This document shows, piece after piece, positions 30,253 through 36,489 of a stretch of DNA of 36,489 nucleotides. Below the pieces are notes generated by a model that was not told the DNA's origin, did no database searches, and worked only from the letters and a program-made list of their open reading frames with translations. The position numbers and the translations under genes are program-made. The stretch is from Candidatus Daviesbacteria bacterium (GTDB lineage Bacteria > Patescibacteriota > Microgenomatia > Daviesbacterales > UBA10151), in contig JACPEW010000007.1 of assembly GCA_016183305.1 (NCBI GenBank), positions 1 to 36,489 of the forward strand, in the 5' to 3' direction. Within the stretch, counting starts at the first letter, position 1, and every line of letters begins with the position of its first letter.

Positions 30253-30638
30253 GTGGACTGATAGCTGATACCAATATTTTTCTAAGATTAATTTTAAATG
30301 ATATCCCCAAACAAGCAGACGAAGTTGAGAGATTACTAAAAAAGGTAAAAAAAGATAATATTAAAATATTAGTTCCTCAAATAATTATCTTTGAAATAGA
30401 ATATGCCCTGTCCAAGTATTACAAGTTTCCCAAAATTGAGATTATTGATAAGCTTGAAGCAATACTTGCGGCGCCGTATTTTTCTATACAAGATGGGAAC
30501 ATTTTTAGAAGGAGTTTAAAGGACTACAGGGAGAAAAATCTTAGCTTAGTTGATTGTTTTCTACTGGCCAAATCAAAAATTGAGGAGGTTCAGATTTTTA
30601 CTTTTGATAAAGATTTAAGTAGGTTGATAAGAGCGTAA
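30249..30638 (+). CDS. PIN-domain toxin, VapC-like
   Basis: 129 residues. LIADTNIFLRLILND (first Asp), IIIFEIEYALSKYYKF (Glu), and NLSLVDCFLLAKSKIEEVQIFTFDKDLSRL (two Asp) show the full PIN active site. A ribonuclease paired with the AbrB-type antitoxin upstream. Third VapC-like gene in the window. Confidence 0.9.
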   Translation: MSGLIADTNIFLRLILNDIPKQADEVERLLKKVKKDNIKILVPQIIIFEIEYALSKYYKFPKIEIIDKLEAILAAPYFSIQDGNIFRRSLKDYREKNLSLVDCFLLAKSKIEEVQIFTFDKDLSRLIRA

Positions 30639-30716
30639 TATTTTATAAATTCTAATGCCTTCTTTATAAATGTAGTATTTGTAACTAATGTTTGCGGGAT
30701 CTTCATCTGGGAAGGC

Positions 30717-31421
30717 TTAAGAGAAGAGTAGTGATAAATCAGAGGTTTTTTCGTAGTCACTTGGTTCTACTTTGGCTAGAATCTCTTCGAGTTCGTTTAT
30801 AGTTTTAGCTGGTGCTTGAACTCTCTTTGATGGTTTTTTGTTTGGTTCTATGTATTTGAATTGAGTTCCAGTGATGAACTTTTGTTCTGGATTTAGTTCC
30901 TTAATTAGCTCCTTAATTGTTTTAACCTTTTGGTTATTTGTCGTATCAATTACTCTTAATGCATGTGTTTCATTGATTGCTTTTGTAGGATCCCCGGCGT
31001 ATCGTTCGACCCTTTGCTCTAGATCTAAAAGTACTGTTTGCATTTCCGTATCTTGAGATATTTCTGAAAGGAGATCTGAAACTACTCTAAGCCCTTTTGC
31101 AGTGAGATCAATTGTTTTACCTTCTGTTTTGACAAGATCTGCCTGTTCTAATCCTTCCATATATTGGTAAAAAATATTATTAAATGGCCCGTAGGTGTTA
31201 ATAAAAAAGAAGGTATTTAAGAAGGAAATATCCTTTGCTGCTAACGATTGCACGGATTGAAAAAGGGTTTTTTGGAGTGTTAATTTTGTTATTTCCTTAT
31301 CCTTACTATTTGCAATGAATAGAGCTGTAACTAAAAAGAATAGGTCACTGGTTTTCTCTGAAGACGATTGTGGTAGGTGTTTATTGTAATCGAAAGAAAC
31401 GACTTTAGATAAAAGTGGCAT
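30717..31421 (-). CDS. Unknown helical protein, winged-helix-like N-terminal half
   Basis: 234 residues. The first 130 include KEITKLTLQKTLFQSV, INTYGPFNNIFYQYMEGLEQADLVKTEGKTIDLTAKGLRVVSDLL, which looks like a winged helix and is distantly reminiscent of Panacea/DUF4065 antitoxin domains ('YGP....Y'). The rest is charged and helical. I cannot assign it safely. A TATAAT (31429-31434, minus) lies 7 nt before the ATG, so it is probably leaderless. Confidence 0.5.
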   Translation of the reverse strand: MPLLSKVVSFDYNKHLPQSSSEKTSDLFFLVTALFIANSKDKEITKLTLQKTLFQSVQSLAAKDISFLNTFFFINTYGPFNNIFYQYMEGLEQADLVKTEGKTIDLTAKGLRVVSDLLSEISQDTEMQTVLLDLEQRVERYAGDPTKAINETHALRVIDTTNNQKVKTIKELIKELNPEQKFITGTQFKYIEPNKKPSKRVQAPAKTINELEEILAKVEPSDYEKTSDLSLLFS

Positions 31422-31428
31422 AGTCTAG

Positions 31429-31434
31429 ATTATA
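31429..31434 (-). promoter_or_regulatory. -10 box of the 234-residue protein gene
   Basis: TATAAT on the minus strand, 7 nt from ATG 31421. No clear -35 box. Confidence 0.4.
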
Positions 31435-31555
31435 GCACCATCATTATTAATTGATTCTTGCGTTGTTAGTTGGTTGCCTAATTGAGGATAATTAAAAAGT
31501 GTAAAAATTGCCGCCTTATCATTTACTACCGACATAACCAAGTTAAGTTGTTGTG

Positions 31556-31561
31556 TATAAT
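31556..31561 (+). promoter_or_regulatory. -10 box of the membrane protein gene
   Basis: TATAAT, 6 nt before ATG 31568; the -35 region is weak. Confidence 0.4.
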
Positions 31562-31567
31562 GAGAAT

Positions 31568-32320
31568 ATGCCTGCCACTTCTTTCAAATATGCTTACCTT
31601 ATAGCAAACTTCTTCTTTTTGGCTGTTTGGTTTCTTATCTTCTGGAAAGTGAAACATTTAAGACGGCCAATGCTCATTATGAGTTTAATTACCGCTTCTT
31701 TCGGTCCTATTTCCGAGCTTTGGTATTTTGCTGATTATTGGAAGCCTGAAATTGCACTTCCTTTGCCAATTGGCGGGGTTGAGGATTTACTTTTTGGGTT
31801 TTCCATTGGCGGGATTGGCGCTTTTGCTTATGAGTCTTTGTTTGTCAGAGGAGTTTGTAAGTGTGAGGAGAAGAAATTAAAGAGAGAGTGGTTCTTATTT
31901 ATATTTTTTGCTGTAGTTGGTGTTTCCATGATAATTCTCAATAATCTTTTGGGGCTAAACTCTATTTTTGCCAGTTCAATTGGAATGATGATAGTGGCCA
32001 TTATCATGCTTTATTTAAGACCGGATTTGATTACCAATGCGATAGGCTCGGCCGTTTTGGTAGCAGGGGTAATGTTTATCATTTACTTTTTAGGTCAAGA
32101 GATTTTCCCGGGTAGTCATGCCTGGATGCTCAGAATATGGAAGCTTTCAGGAACACCTGAAGGAATTATTTTCTTTAAACACATACCATGGACAGAAATG
32201 CTCTGGGGACTTTCCTGGGGTTTAGTCTGGGGGCCAATGTACGAATTCTTAGTGGGAGCAAGGACAATAAAATTCAAACAGAAGGGAGGTGGACATGATG
32301 AAACAATATGCTATTCCTAA
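31568..32320 (+). CDS. Polytopic membrane protein, possibly lycopene-cyclase-like
   Basis: 250 residues from ATG 31568, with about seven helices: 5-27, 34-55, 62-90 (with PIGGVEDLLFGFSIGGIGAFAYE), 108-130, 133-152, 158-178 and 200-235. The conserved-looking acidic pair in GGVEDLLFG and WGPMYEFLVG resembles the lycopene cyclase domain family (TIGR03462), but I hold this loosely; no other carotenoid gene is near. The next frame (a broken DUF5676-like gene) starts inside its 3' end. Confidence 0.5.
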   Translation: MPATSFKYAYLIANFFFLAVWFLIFWKVKHLRRPMLIMSLITASFGPISELWYFADYWKPEIALPLPIGGVEDLLFGFSIGGIGAFAYESLFVRGVCKCEEKKLKREWFLFIFFAVVGVSMIILNNLLGLNSIFASSIGMMIVAIIMLYLRPDLITNAIGSAVLVAGVMFIIYFLGQEIFPGSHAWMLRIWKLSGTPEGIIFFKHIPWTEMLWGLSWGLVWGPMYEFLVGARTIKFKQKGGGHDETICYS

Positions 32321-32526
32321 TACCTTAGCGGCTACAACAGCCGTTGTTTATATTTTATGCTTAGTTTTATAGAGATATATCTATTGCTGTTGCCCGATCT
32401 TGGTTTCATGATATAGGACTAAGCAAAGCTACCCTGAACATAACCCTTGGCTCTTTTGTTTTAGGGTTAGTTTCGTCAGTTATAACTGCTTGGGGTAATA
32501 GGTTATATTTTTATAAAAGTTCATAA
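32295..32526 (+). pseudogene. DUF5676-like membrane protein, frameshifted
   Basis: Behind AAGGGAGGTGGAC (a strong Shine-Dalgarno) the first frame reads MMKQYAIPNTLAATTAVVYI and stops at 32370. The sequence goes on in another frame: SIAVARSWFHDIGLSK, LGSFVLGLVSSVITAWG, to TAA 32524-32526. Together they make the two-helix layout of DUF5676. One indel near 32365-32375 explains the break. It overlaps the previous gene by 26 bp. Confidence 0.7.
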
Positions 32527-32644
32527 GCTATTTACTAAATAAGACAAGAATTAGTATAAATAACTTTAAGCAGTAGCTGCTCTTGTTGGAAGAAAGTCTT
32601 TATATTACAATCAAATCGTCCAGTTCGATTAATCCAAGGAATAC

Positions 32645-32735
32645 GGAGCACTTCGACGCGCTTCACTTGCTCAGTGCAACTCGAAGGGAATCCAGGTTAT
32701 AACCCTGAGTTTACCGAAGGGTCGAGGAGCCAAAG
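32645..32735. repeat. Complex intergenic repeat
   Basis: Made of CTTCGACGCGCTTCACTTGC, CAGTGCAACTCGAAGGGAAT and GAGTTTACCGAAGGGTCGAG, which look like several TCGA..AGG repeat fragments joined. The rest of 32527-32785 shows no gene. Confidence 0.5.
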
Positions 32736-32785
32736 TTGAGATTAGATTGTTAAGATAGATAGAAATTGCTCTAACTTAGCTGAGC

Positions 32786-33192
32786 CTATATTTCTAACAG
32801 TAAGATAGCGTAGGCTGGTTTTACTGGCAATGTCTCTCTAAATTCTGCCTTAATATTTATATCTGGAAGATTTATCCAAGGGTTCATCCATAAATTGTTG
32901 TATCTACAAAGGAAATGTCCGCAAGGATGAGTTTTTGATTTTTTAATAAAAACAATGGATAAGTTGTTAAATTCTTTTTCAGATATATTCTTTAGTAGTT
33001 TTTTCCAAGCATATTTTAGTCCTTCATTTTTCAGAATTTGAACAATCTCAGGACAGTAGAAGTTTGCTCTTCTTTTACTCTTCTTTTTCCATCAGAAAAT
33101 AGTTTTACTGCCTCTGAATATGGTATTTGTAGAATGAATGCAACACAGGCAACTGCACAACCCAGTCCATCTTCTTGCTTAACAGGTTTCAT
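32786..33192 (-). pseudogene. Papain-like (C39-type) peptidase domain gene with one frameshift
   Basis: On the minus strand ATG 33192 opens MKPVKQEDGLGCAVACVAFI, the C39-like active-site cysteine pattern (G.GCA.AC..f). After GKRRVKEE the frame must shift by one base near 33060; it then reads FYCPEIVQILKNEGLKYAWK and IVFIKKSKTHPCGHFLCRYN, with the expected His and an Asn in WMNPW in place of the usual Asp. It ends TAG at 32786-32788. 407 bp: one missing base restores 135 residues. Such domains cut leader peptides at a double glycine or act as plain proteases. Confidence 0.65.
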
Positions 33193-33267
33193 AAAACCTA
33201 TTTTAGAGCTTATATATTTATAAACAAGTACTAAAGAAGACTCAAAATTATCTACTGATTATGTGTA

Positions 33268-33295
33268 TTGACAAAGTATGTACAAGGAGGATAAT
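33268..33295 (+). promoter_or_regulatory. Promoter of the BrnT/BrnA-like pair
   Basis: TTGACA (33268-33273), 16-bp spacer, GATAAT (33290-33295), 6 nt, GTG 33302. The spacer contains AAGGAGG, which could be taken for a Shine-Dalgarno of the GTG but stands 11 nt away. Confidence 0.55.
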
Positions 33296-33301
33296 GTATT
33301 T

Positions 33302-33601
33302 GTGAAGTATAAAGGTTGCAGACTTGAGTTCTCAGAAGAGAAAAACTTATTATTAAAGGAAACTAGAGGGTTAGGATTTGAGGATGTCGTTACTGTTATT
33401 GAAGGGAAGAAAATACTAGGTGATCTAAAACACAGTAGTAAAAAATATCCTCACCAGAGAATATTAGTTATAAAGATAAAAGAGTATGTGTATGCAGTGC
33501 CTTACGTAATAGACAAAAAAAGGAAAGTAATTTTCCTTAAAACAGTCTATCCAAGTAGGGTTTTGACTGATAAGTATGTGAAAGGAGGTGAAAAAATTTG
33601 A
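33302..33601 (+). CDS. BrnT-like toxin candidate
   Basis: 99 residues from GTG 33302; an ATG at 33278 is in frame but lies in the promoter. LEFSEEKNLLLKETRGLGFEDVVTVIEGKK and HQRILVIKIKEYVYAVPYVIDKKRKVIFLKTVYPSRVLTDKY follow the BrnT layout (W/F-D-x-x-K-N, f.dv, R..iG..., v..t....R). BrnT is a RelE-fold ribonuclease. It comes before its antitoxin gene, as in brnTA, and overlaps it by 4 nt. Confidence 0.7.
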   Translation: MKYKGCRLEFSEEKNLLLKETRGLGFEDVVTVIEGKKILGDLKHSSKKYPHQRILVIKIKEYVYAVPYVIDKKRKVIFLKTVYPSRVLTDKYVKGGEKI

Positions 33602-33882
33602 AAGTAATACTAGATAAATATGAACGAGAGATAGAAGATGCACTAGAAAAGGGTGAATTTGTTAGCGCGCCTGACTTAGAAGCTACTAAACAGATGTTTC
33701 AGGAAGCAGCTAGAAACTTCAGACAGCTACAAGAAACTAAGAGTATTACCCTCAGGGTTAATAAAGAGGATCTTATTAAGGTTAAGGCTAAAGCCAAGAG
33801 AAATGGAGTGGCTTACCAAACCCTGATTAATTTGTTAATCCGCCAATACGTAAAGGGGGAGAAAAAAGTAATTTTAGATTGA
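33598..33882 (+). CDS. BrnA/CopG-like ribbon-helix-helix antitoxin candidate
   Basis: 94 residues from TTG 33598 behind a strong AAAGGAGGTG. The C-terminal half SITLRVNKEDLIKVKAKAKRNGVAYQTLINLLIRQYVKG is a complete ribbon-helix-helix motif (strand, two helices), used for dimeric DNA binding. The N-terminal half is helical and charged and likely covers the toxin. Translation is coupled to the toxin gene. Confidence 0.8.
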   Translation: MKVILDKYEREIEDALEKGEFVSAPDLEATKQMFQEAARNFRQLQETKSITLRVNKEDLIKVKAKAKRNGVAYQTLINLLIRQYVKGEKKVILD

Positions 33883-34114
33883 GAAGCAACGTTCTGGTAT
33901 ATCCAGCTCAGAGGTACAAATTGTGGAGACTCTGTTTATATCGATCCCAAATCTAGCGCCACATCAGTCGACAATACTTTTGTGTCCGCCCCAGAAGCTA
34001 GCAAGCGCCAGTGGCGCTATGGCAATTATGTTATTCCAATCTTCGGTAATCCCAAGTAGCTATGTCAGAATCCTAAAAGGATACACAAGAAGCGTTGAGT
34101 TAGTTGTAGAGTAA
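33883..34114 (+). pseudogene. Decayed fragment of a beta-rich protein
   Basis: Directly after the antitoxin stop a frame without start codon reads ATFWYIQLRGTNCGDSVYID, QWRYGNYVIPIFGNPK and stops at 34061. A shifted frame continues PSSYVRILKGYTRSVELVVE to TAA near 34114. Together they look like the C-terminal part of a secreted beta-sandwich protein, now cut off from its 5' part. Base composition is richer in GC than the neighbours. Confidence 0.4.
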
Positions 34115-34129
34115 GTTCTGAAAATTCTT

Positions 34130-34330
34130 GATCATTGGACAGAGAATCTTCCTGGCACAAAGTTGTGCGGGGAGGTTCGCTCTTTTTGACTCCTGTCAAA
34201 AAGGGTATATCATCCAGGTCGGGGAGCTTACAAAAAGTCCGGATTCGTAACTGCGAGTCCTATTGGACGAGCCTGTTCGTTCCGGCAAAGCCGGACGTGA
34301 TTATCCTCTCGGGGGGAGTAGGTATATAAT
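34130..34330 (+). other. GC-richer stretch with strong hairpins, no gene assigned
   Basis: Holds TTTTTGACTCCTGTCAAAAA (about 34183-34202) and TCCGGCAAAGCCGGA (about 34279-34293), two perfect hairpins, in a part of higher GC than its surroundings. Pieces read WTENLPGTKLCGEVRS and KGYIIQVGELTKSPDS in different frames, so it may be more of the same decayed gene. A structured RNA cannot be excluded. 34331-34471 is AT-rich with an extended -10 (TGGTATAAT, 34430-34438). Confidence 0.4.
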
Positions 34331-34471
34331 TTAGAGCTTCATGAGGTTATTAAATTAACTAACAAAATGAATTACTGTATTATTCGTTACTCGATTAACT
34401 GATAATAAGATATTACATATTGCTATTTATGGTATAATGTAGTAACATGGTTAATGTTATTATTAATTTAA

Positions 34472-35629
34472 ATGGCTAATCAAACCCAGCAACAATTTCA
34501 ATCAGGAACTCAAATAAAGCACTTTCTTGGTAAGGAATATGAGTACAAAAGCTTCTTACCATCGTTAATAAATCATCCTTATGAATGGCAGGACAAACGA
34601 ATTCCCGTACTACTTGAAGAAGCAATTCGTTTGGTAGGTGAGTTAAATGCTTATTCGATATTAGTACCAGACGTTGATTTTTTTATTCAGATGCATGTTC
34701 GAAATGAAGCAGTTAAATCTAGTCGAATTGAGGGAACTCGCACAGGTATGGATGAAGCTGTATTACCAGAAGAAGAGATTGCTCCAGAGAAAAGAGATGA
34801 TTGGGCAGAAGTGCAAAATTATATCAAAGCTCTCAATCGCTCAATTGAAAGATTGAAAGAACTTCCTTTGAGTATGCGTTTGTTGCAAGAAGTTCATATG
34901 ATACTGTTATCGGGAGTCAGAGGAGAACACAAGCAGCCTGGTGAAGTTCGGATAGGTCAAAATTGGATTGGAGGTACAAATATTCAGACAGCTGCCTTTA
35001 TTCCCCCTCACCCAGAGGATTTGCCGGAATTATTAAAGGATCTTGAGTACTTTTGGCATAATAAAAGTCTTAATATGCCTAACCTCATTAAAATGGCAGT
35101 ATCTCACTACCAGTTTGAAACGATTCATCCGTTCAACGACGGCAATGGGCGGATTGGACGTATGATTATTACTTTGCATTTAATCGAGCTAGGTATTTTA
35201 AGAAAACCCACTCTTTATCTTTCTGATTTTTTTGAAAGGAATAAGGGCGAGTATTATGATTCATTGACATTCGTTCGTTCCAGGAATGATTTGGATCAAT
35301 GGATTATTTTTTTCTTGTCAGCTATTATTGAAACAGCAAAAAAAGGAACAGCAACTTTCGAGAAAATTATTGTATTAAGAGATCGTTATGAGAAGGAGAT
35401 TATGGGGCTTGGGAGACGGGCCAAGCTTGGACACATACTCTTGTTGCAGCTTTTTTCTAACCCCGCCACGAATGTTTCCACTGCTGCGAAGAAGCTAAGC
35501 ATCTCCGTAAGCGCTGCTAACACTCTTGTAAACGAGTTGACAAATCTTGGAATTTTAAAGGAATTGACTGGTTTTTCCAGAAACAGAATTTTTTTACTTC
35601 AGGAATATATAGATTTGTTTAGAAATTAA
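34472..35629 (+). CDS. Fic-family adenylyltransferase-like protein, intact
   Basis: 385 residues. The inhibitory motif [11 protein letters not shown] ((S/T)xxxE(G/N)) is at about 81-91 in the N-terminal part, so this is a class II Fic. The active-site motif [12 protein letters not shown] is at about 219-230 and complete. The [17 protein letters not shown] flap segment and a C-terminal winged helix ([22 protein letters not shown]) are present. Such proteins AMPylate target proteins and are held inactive by the N-terminal Glu. No separate antitoxin is needed. It is the only intact canonical Fic of the three in the window. Confidence 0.93.
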   Translation: MANQTQQQFQSGTQIKHFLGKEYEYKSFLPSLINHPYEWQDKRIPVLLEEAIRLVGELNAYSILVPDVDFFIQMHVRNEAVKSSRIEGTRTGMDEAVLPEEEIAPEKRDDWAEVQNYIKALNRSIERLKELPLSMRLLQEVHMILLSGVRGEHKQPGEVRIGQNWIGGTNIQTAAFIPPHPEDLPELLKDLEYFWHNKSLNMPNLIKMAVSHYQFETIHPFNDGNGRIGRMIITLHLIELGILRKPTLYLSDFFERNKGEYYDSLTFVRSRNDLDQWIIFFLSAIIETAKKGTATFEKIIVLRDRYEKEIMGLGRRAKLGHILLLQLFSNPATNVSTAAKKLSISVSAANTLVNELTNLGILKELTGFSRNRIFLLQEYIDLFRN

Positions 35630-35759
35630 ATAAAAATAGCTTCAAATCAGTGGAGCCAGTAGTTTGCCTGGCCACTTCAGCCCCTTTTTCCCTAGCCTCA
35701 GATAACCCAATGGCTATTGCCTGTTTTCTGGATGTGACTGTTTTACCACTTCTTCCCGA
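35619..35759 (-). pseudogene. DUF6496-like fragment
   Basis: Minus strand, after a TAG at 35760-35762: SGKTVTSRKQAIAIGLSEAREKGAEVARQ, ending at TAA 35619-35621. The pattern 'GK.VtsRKQAIAIaLSEArkkGa' is that of DUF6496. No start codon precedes it, so only the tail remains. The rest of 35630-36002 shows nothing except the palindrome AGAGCTCT in GTGCTGTAAAGAGCTCTTTA (35857-35876). Confidence 0.6.
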
Positions 35760-36002
35760 CTATTACTTCTGGCAATAAGCCGATACAAATTTTGGGTGGG
35801 ATATCAAATAATGCTAACGATCAGATTTGAACTCAAACGGTATGTACTTGTAGTGTGCTGTAAAGAGCTCTTTACAGCACCTGACTTGACAGCAAGTACG
35901 TAATATGTTGCCTTGTAAAGGATATGCAAATTGTTGAACTGCTGACTATTAATATATGAAACAAGCAAGACAATTAGATAACATACCTATGAAGGGAAGA
36001 AA

Positions 36003-36299
36003 ATGGTTCAAATTGGGATAATAAGAATTAGAAAACCAGGAGGGATTTATAATGATCATTCTGCAATTAGCCACTATCAGTGGAGGAATGAGACAACGGG
36101 TGAAACATATACTTGGGATAGGATGACAATGGTTAATTGGATTCTTCAAAATCCAAGAGAAAATGTAGCTTACGTTAAAGATTTCAAGGGTAACATTGCT
36201 TACTGTAAGGTAGTAAGGAACCAATTCGGTACAATGTTTCTGGAGACTTATTCTGACAATACAATGTCTGATAATATCCTAAGTTTGCCGCAAATCTAA
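36003..36299 (+). CDS. DUF3892-like small protein
   Basis: 98 residues. IGIIRIRKPGGIYNDHSAISHYQWRNETTG, MTMVNWILQ, VAYVKDFKGNIAYCKV and NTMSDNILSLPQI follow the DUF3892 pattern ('I..irkp......H..I....w........r..mv..i......aYv.d......v.v......yirT..D....DnLl.LP'). Function unknown; the family is often found near mobile DNA. GAAGGGA stands before the ATG. Confidence 0.75.
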   Translation: MVQIGIIRIRKPGGIYNDHSAISHYQWRNETTGETYTWDRMTMVNWILQNPRENVAYVKDFKGNIAYCKVVRNQFGTMFLETYSDNTMSDNILSLPQI

Positions 36300-36349
36300 A
36301 AATAGAATGCCAAATAACTCTTCTCAATTTACATTTGAAACTCAACAGA

Positions 36350-36489
36350 TGTCAAGTACCCTTTTTCTCCGACAACATTCTATGACAACTGTTTAGCATA
36401 AACAGCAGGCGGCATTCTTAAAGCTGTGTGAATTCTTTCATTATTGTAGTAGTGAATCTGGTGGAAGATTGCCTCAATTAATTTACCAA
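36350..36489. mobile_element. IS3-family element, second copy, cut by window edge
   Basis: Starts with TGTCAAGTACCCT, nearly the same terminal repeat as the element at 28443, and continues with the 3' end of a related transposase gene. The element extends beyond the window. Confidence 0.85.
36380..36489 (-). CDS. IS3-family transposase, C-terminal part only
   Basis: Minus strand, TAG at 36380-36382. The visible end is GKLIEAIFHQIHYYNNERIH, then TALRMPPAVYAKQLS, close to the C-terminus of the transposase at 28469 (QIHYYNFEKIHTVLKMPPAVYAQLVKE) but not identical. So two diverged members of one IS group flank the 28.4-36.4 kb region in the same orientation. Confidence 0.9.
   Translation of the reverse strand, partial: GKLIEAIFHQIHYYNNERIHTALRMPPAVYAKQLS

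Noticed and set aside
33923-34114. 63-residue frame as a gene
   Set aside because: Only its end fits the beta-rich remnant; the first part reads out of frame with it, so a decayed fragment explains it better.
34183-34202. Rho-independent terminator at the TTTTTGAC/GTCAAAAA hairpin
   Set aside because: The stem is AT-rich and is not followed by a T-run on either strand; no intact gene ends just before it.
1-36489. Recoded UGA (as in Gracilibacteria/Absconditabacteria) to explain broken frames
   Set aside because: Core genes such as comF, nudix, dnaG and tlyA end at TGA at the expected place, and the breaks are frame changes, not internal TGA codons.
1-36489. Ribosomal RNA genes or CRISPR-Cas genes
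   Set aside because: No conserved rRNA stretches and no Cas-like proteins were seen on either strand.

Overview
The window looks like part of a chromosome of a Candidate Phyla Radiation (Patescibacteria) bacterium, most likely of the Microgenomates group. This is an inference from gene content, not from a marker-gene tree. The signs are low GC, very short intergenic gaps, several VirB2/TrbC-like two-helix pilins with signal peptides, a SpoIID-domain protein with a long coiled coil, small membrane proteins of families typical of that group, and many copies of a short palindromic intergenic repeat. TGA is used as a stop throughout, so the recoded Gracilibacteria/Absconditabacteria type is unlikely.

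Layout. (1) 1-4205, minus strand: a VirB6/TrbL-like membrane protein and four pilin-like genes, two of them near-identical copies broken by deletions. (2) 4306-8478: a lipoprotein, a multiply frameshifted gene whose last 100 bases are almost free of adenine (a possible diversity-generating retroelement target), a Phd/VapC toxin-antitoxin pair and a DUF4143 ATPase. (3) 8559-11120, minus strand: a translationally coupled operon of three more pilin-like genes, one fused to a fibronectin-III-like domain. (4) 11288-26840, mostly core: a Fic protein with a degenerate active site, a SpoIID protein, a PH-domain protein, a large propeller protein, smpB, tmRNA (ssrA) on the opposite strand, ComF, Nudix, TlyA-like methyltransferase, DnaG and the housekeeping sigma factor, with six tRNAs (four Ser, two Arg) and three toxin-antitoxin pairs or partial mobile functions between them. 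(5) 27012-36489: tRNA-Asn followed by an accessory region with an HNH nuclease, a zinc ribbon, a truncated Fic, an IS3-family element and part of a second, AbrB/VapC, a BrnT/BrnA-like pair, an intact Fic, and at least six broken genes.

Themes. The two pilin clusters plus the VirB6-like protein suggest a secretion or pilus-like surface structure, but no ATPase of that machine lies in the window. smpB and tmRNA form the ribosome-rescue system and lie only 570 bp apart. Many accessory genes share one promoter layout: TTGACA-like box, 17 bp, TANNNT box, then 6-7 bp to the start codon, which predicts leaderless mRNAs. Frameshifts and truncations are concentrated in accessory genes, while core genes are intact, which points to real decay rather than poor sequence. 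Repeat-derived DNA has entered several coding regions in frame, including signal peptides.
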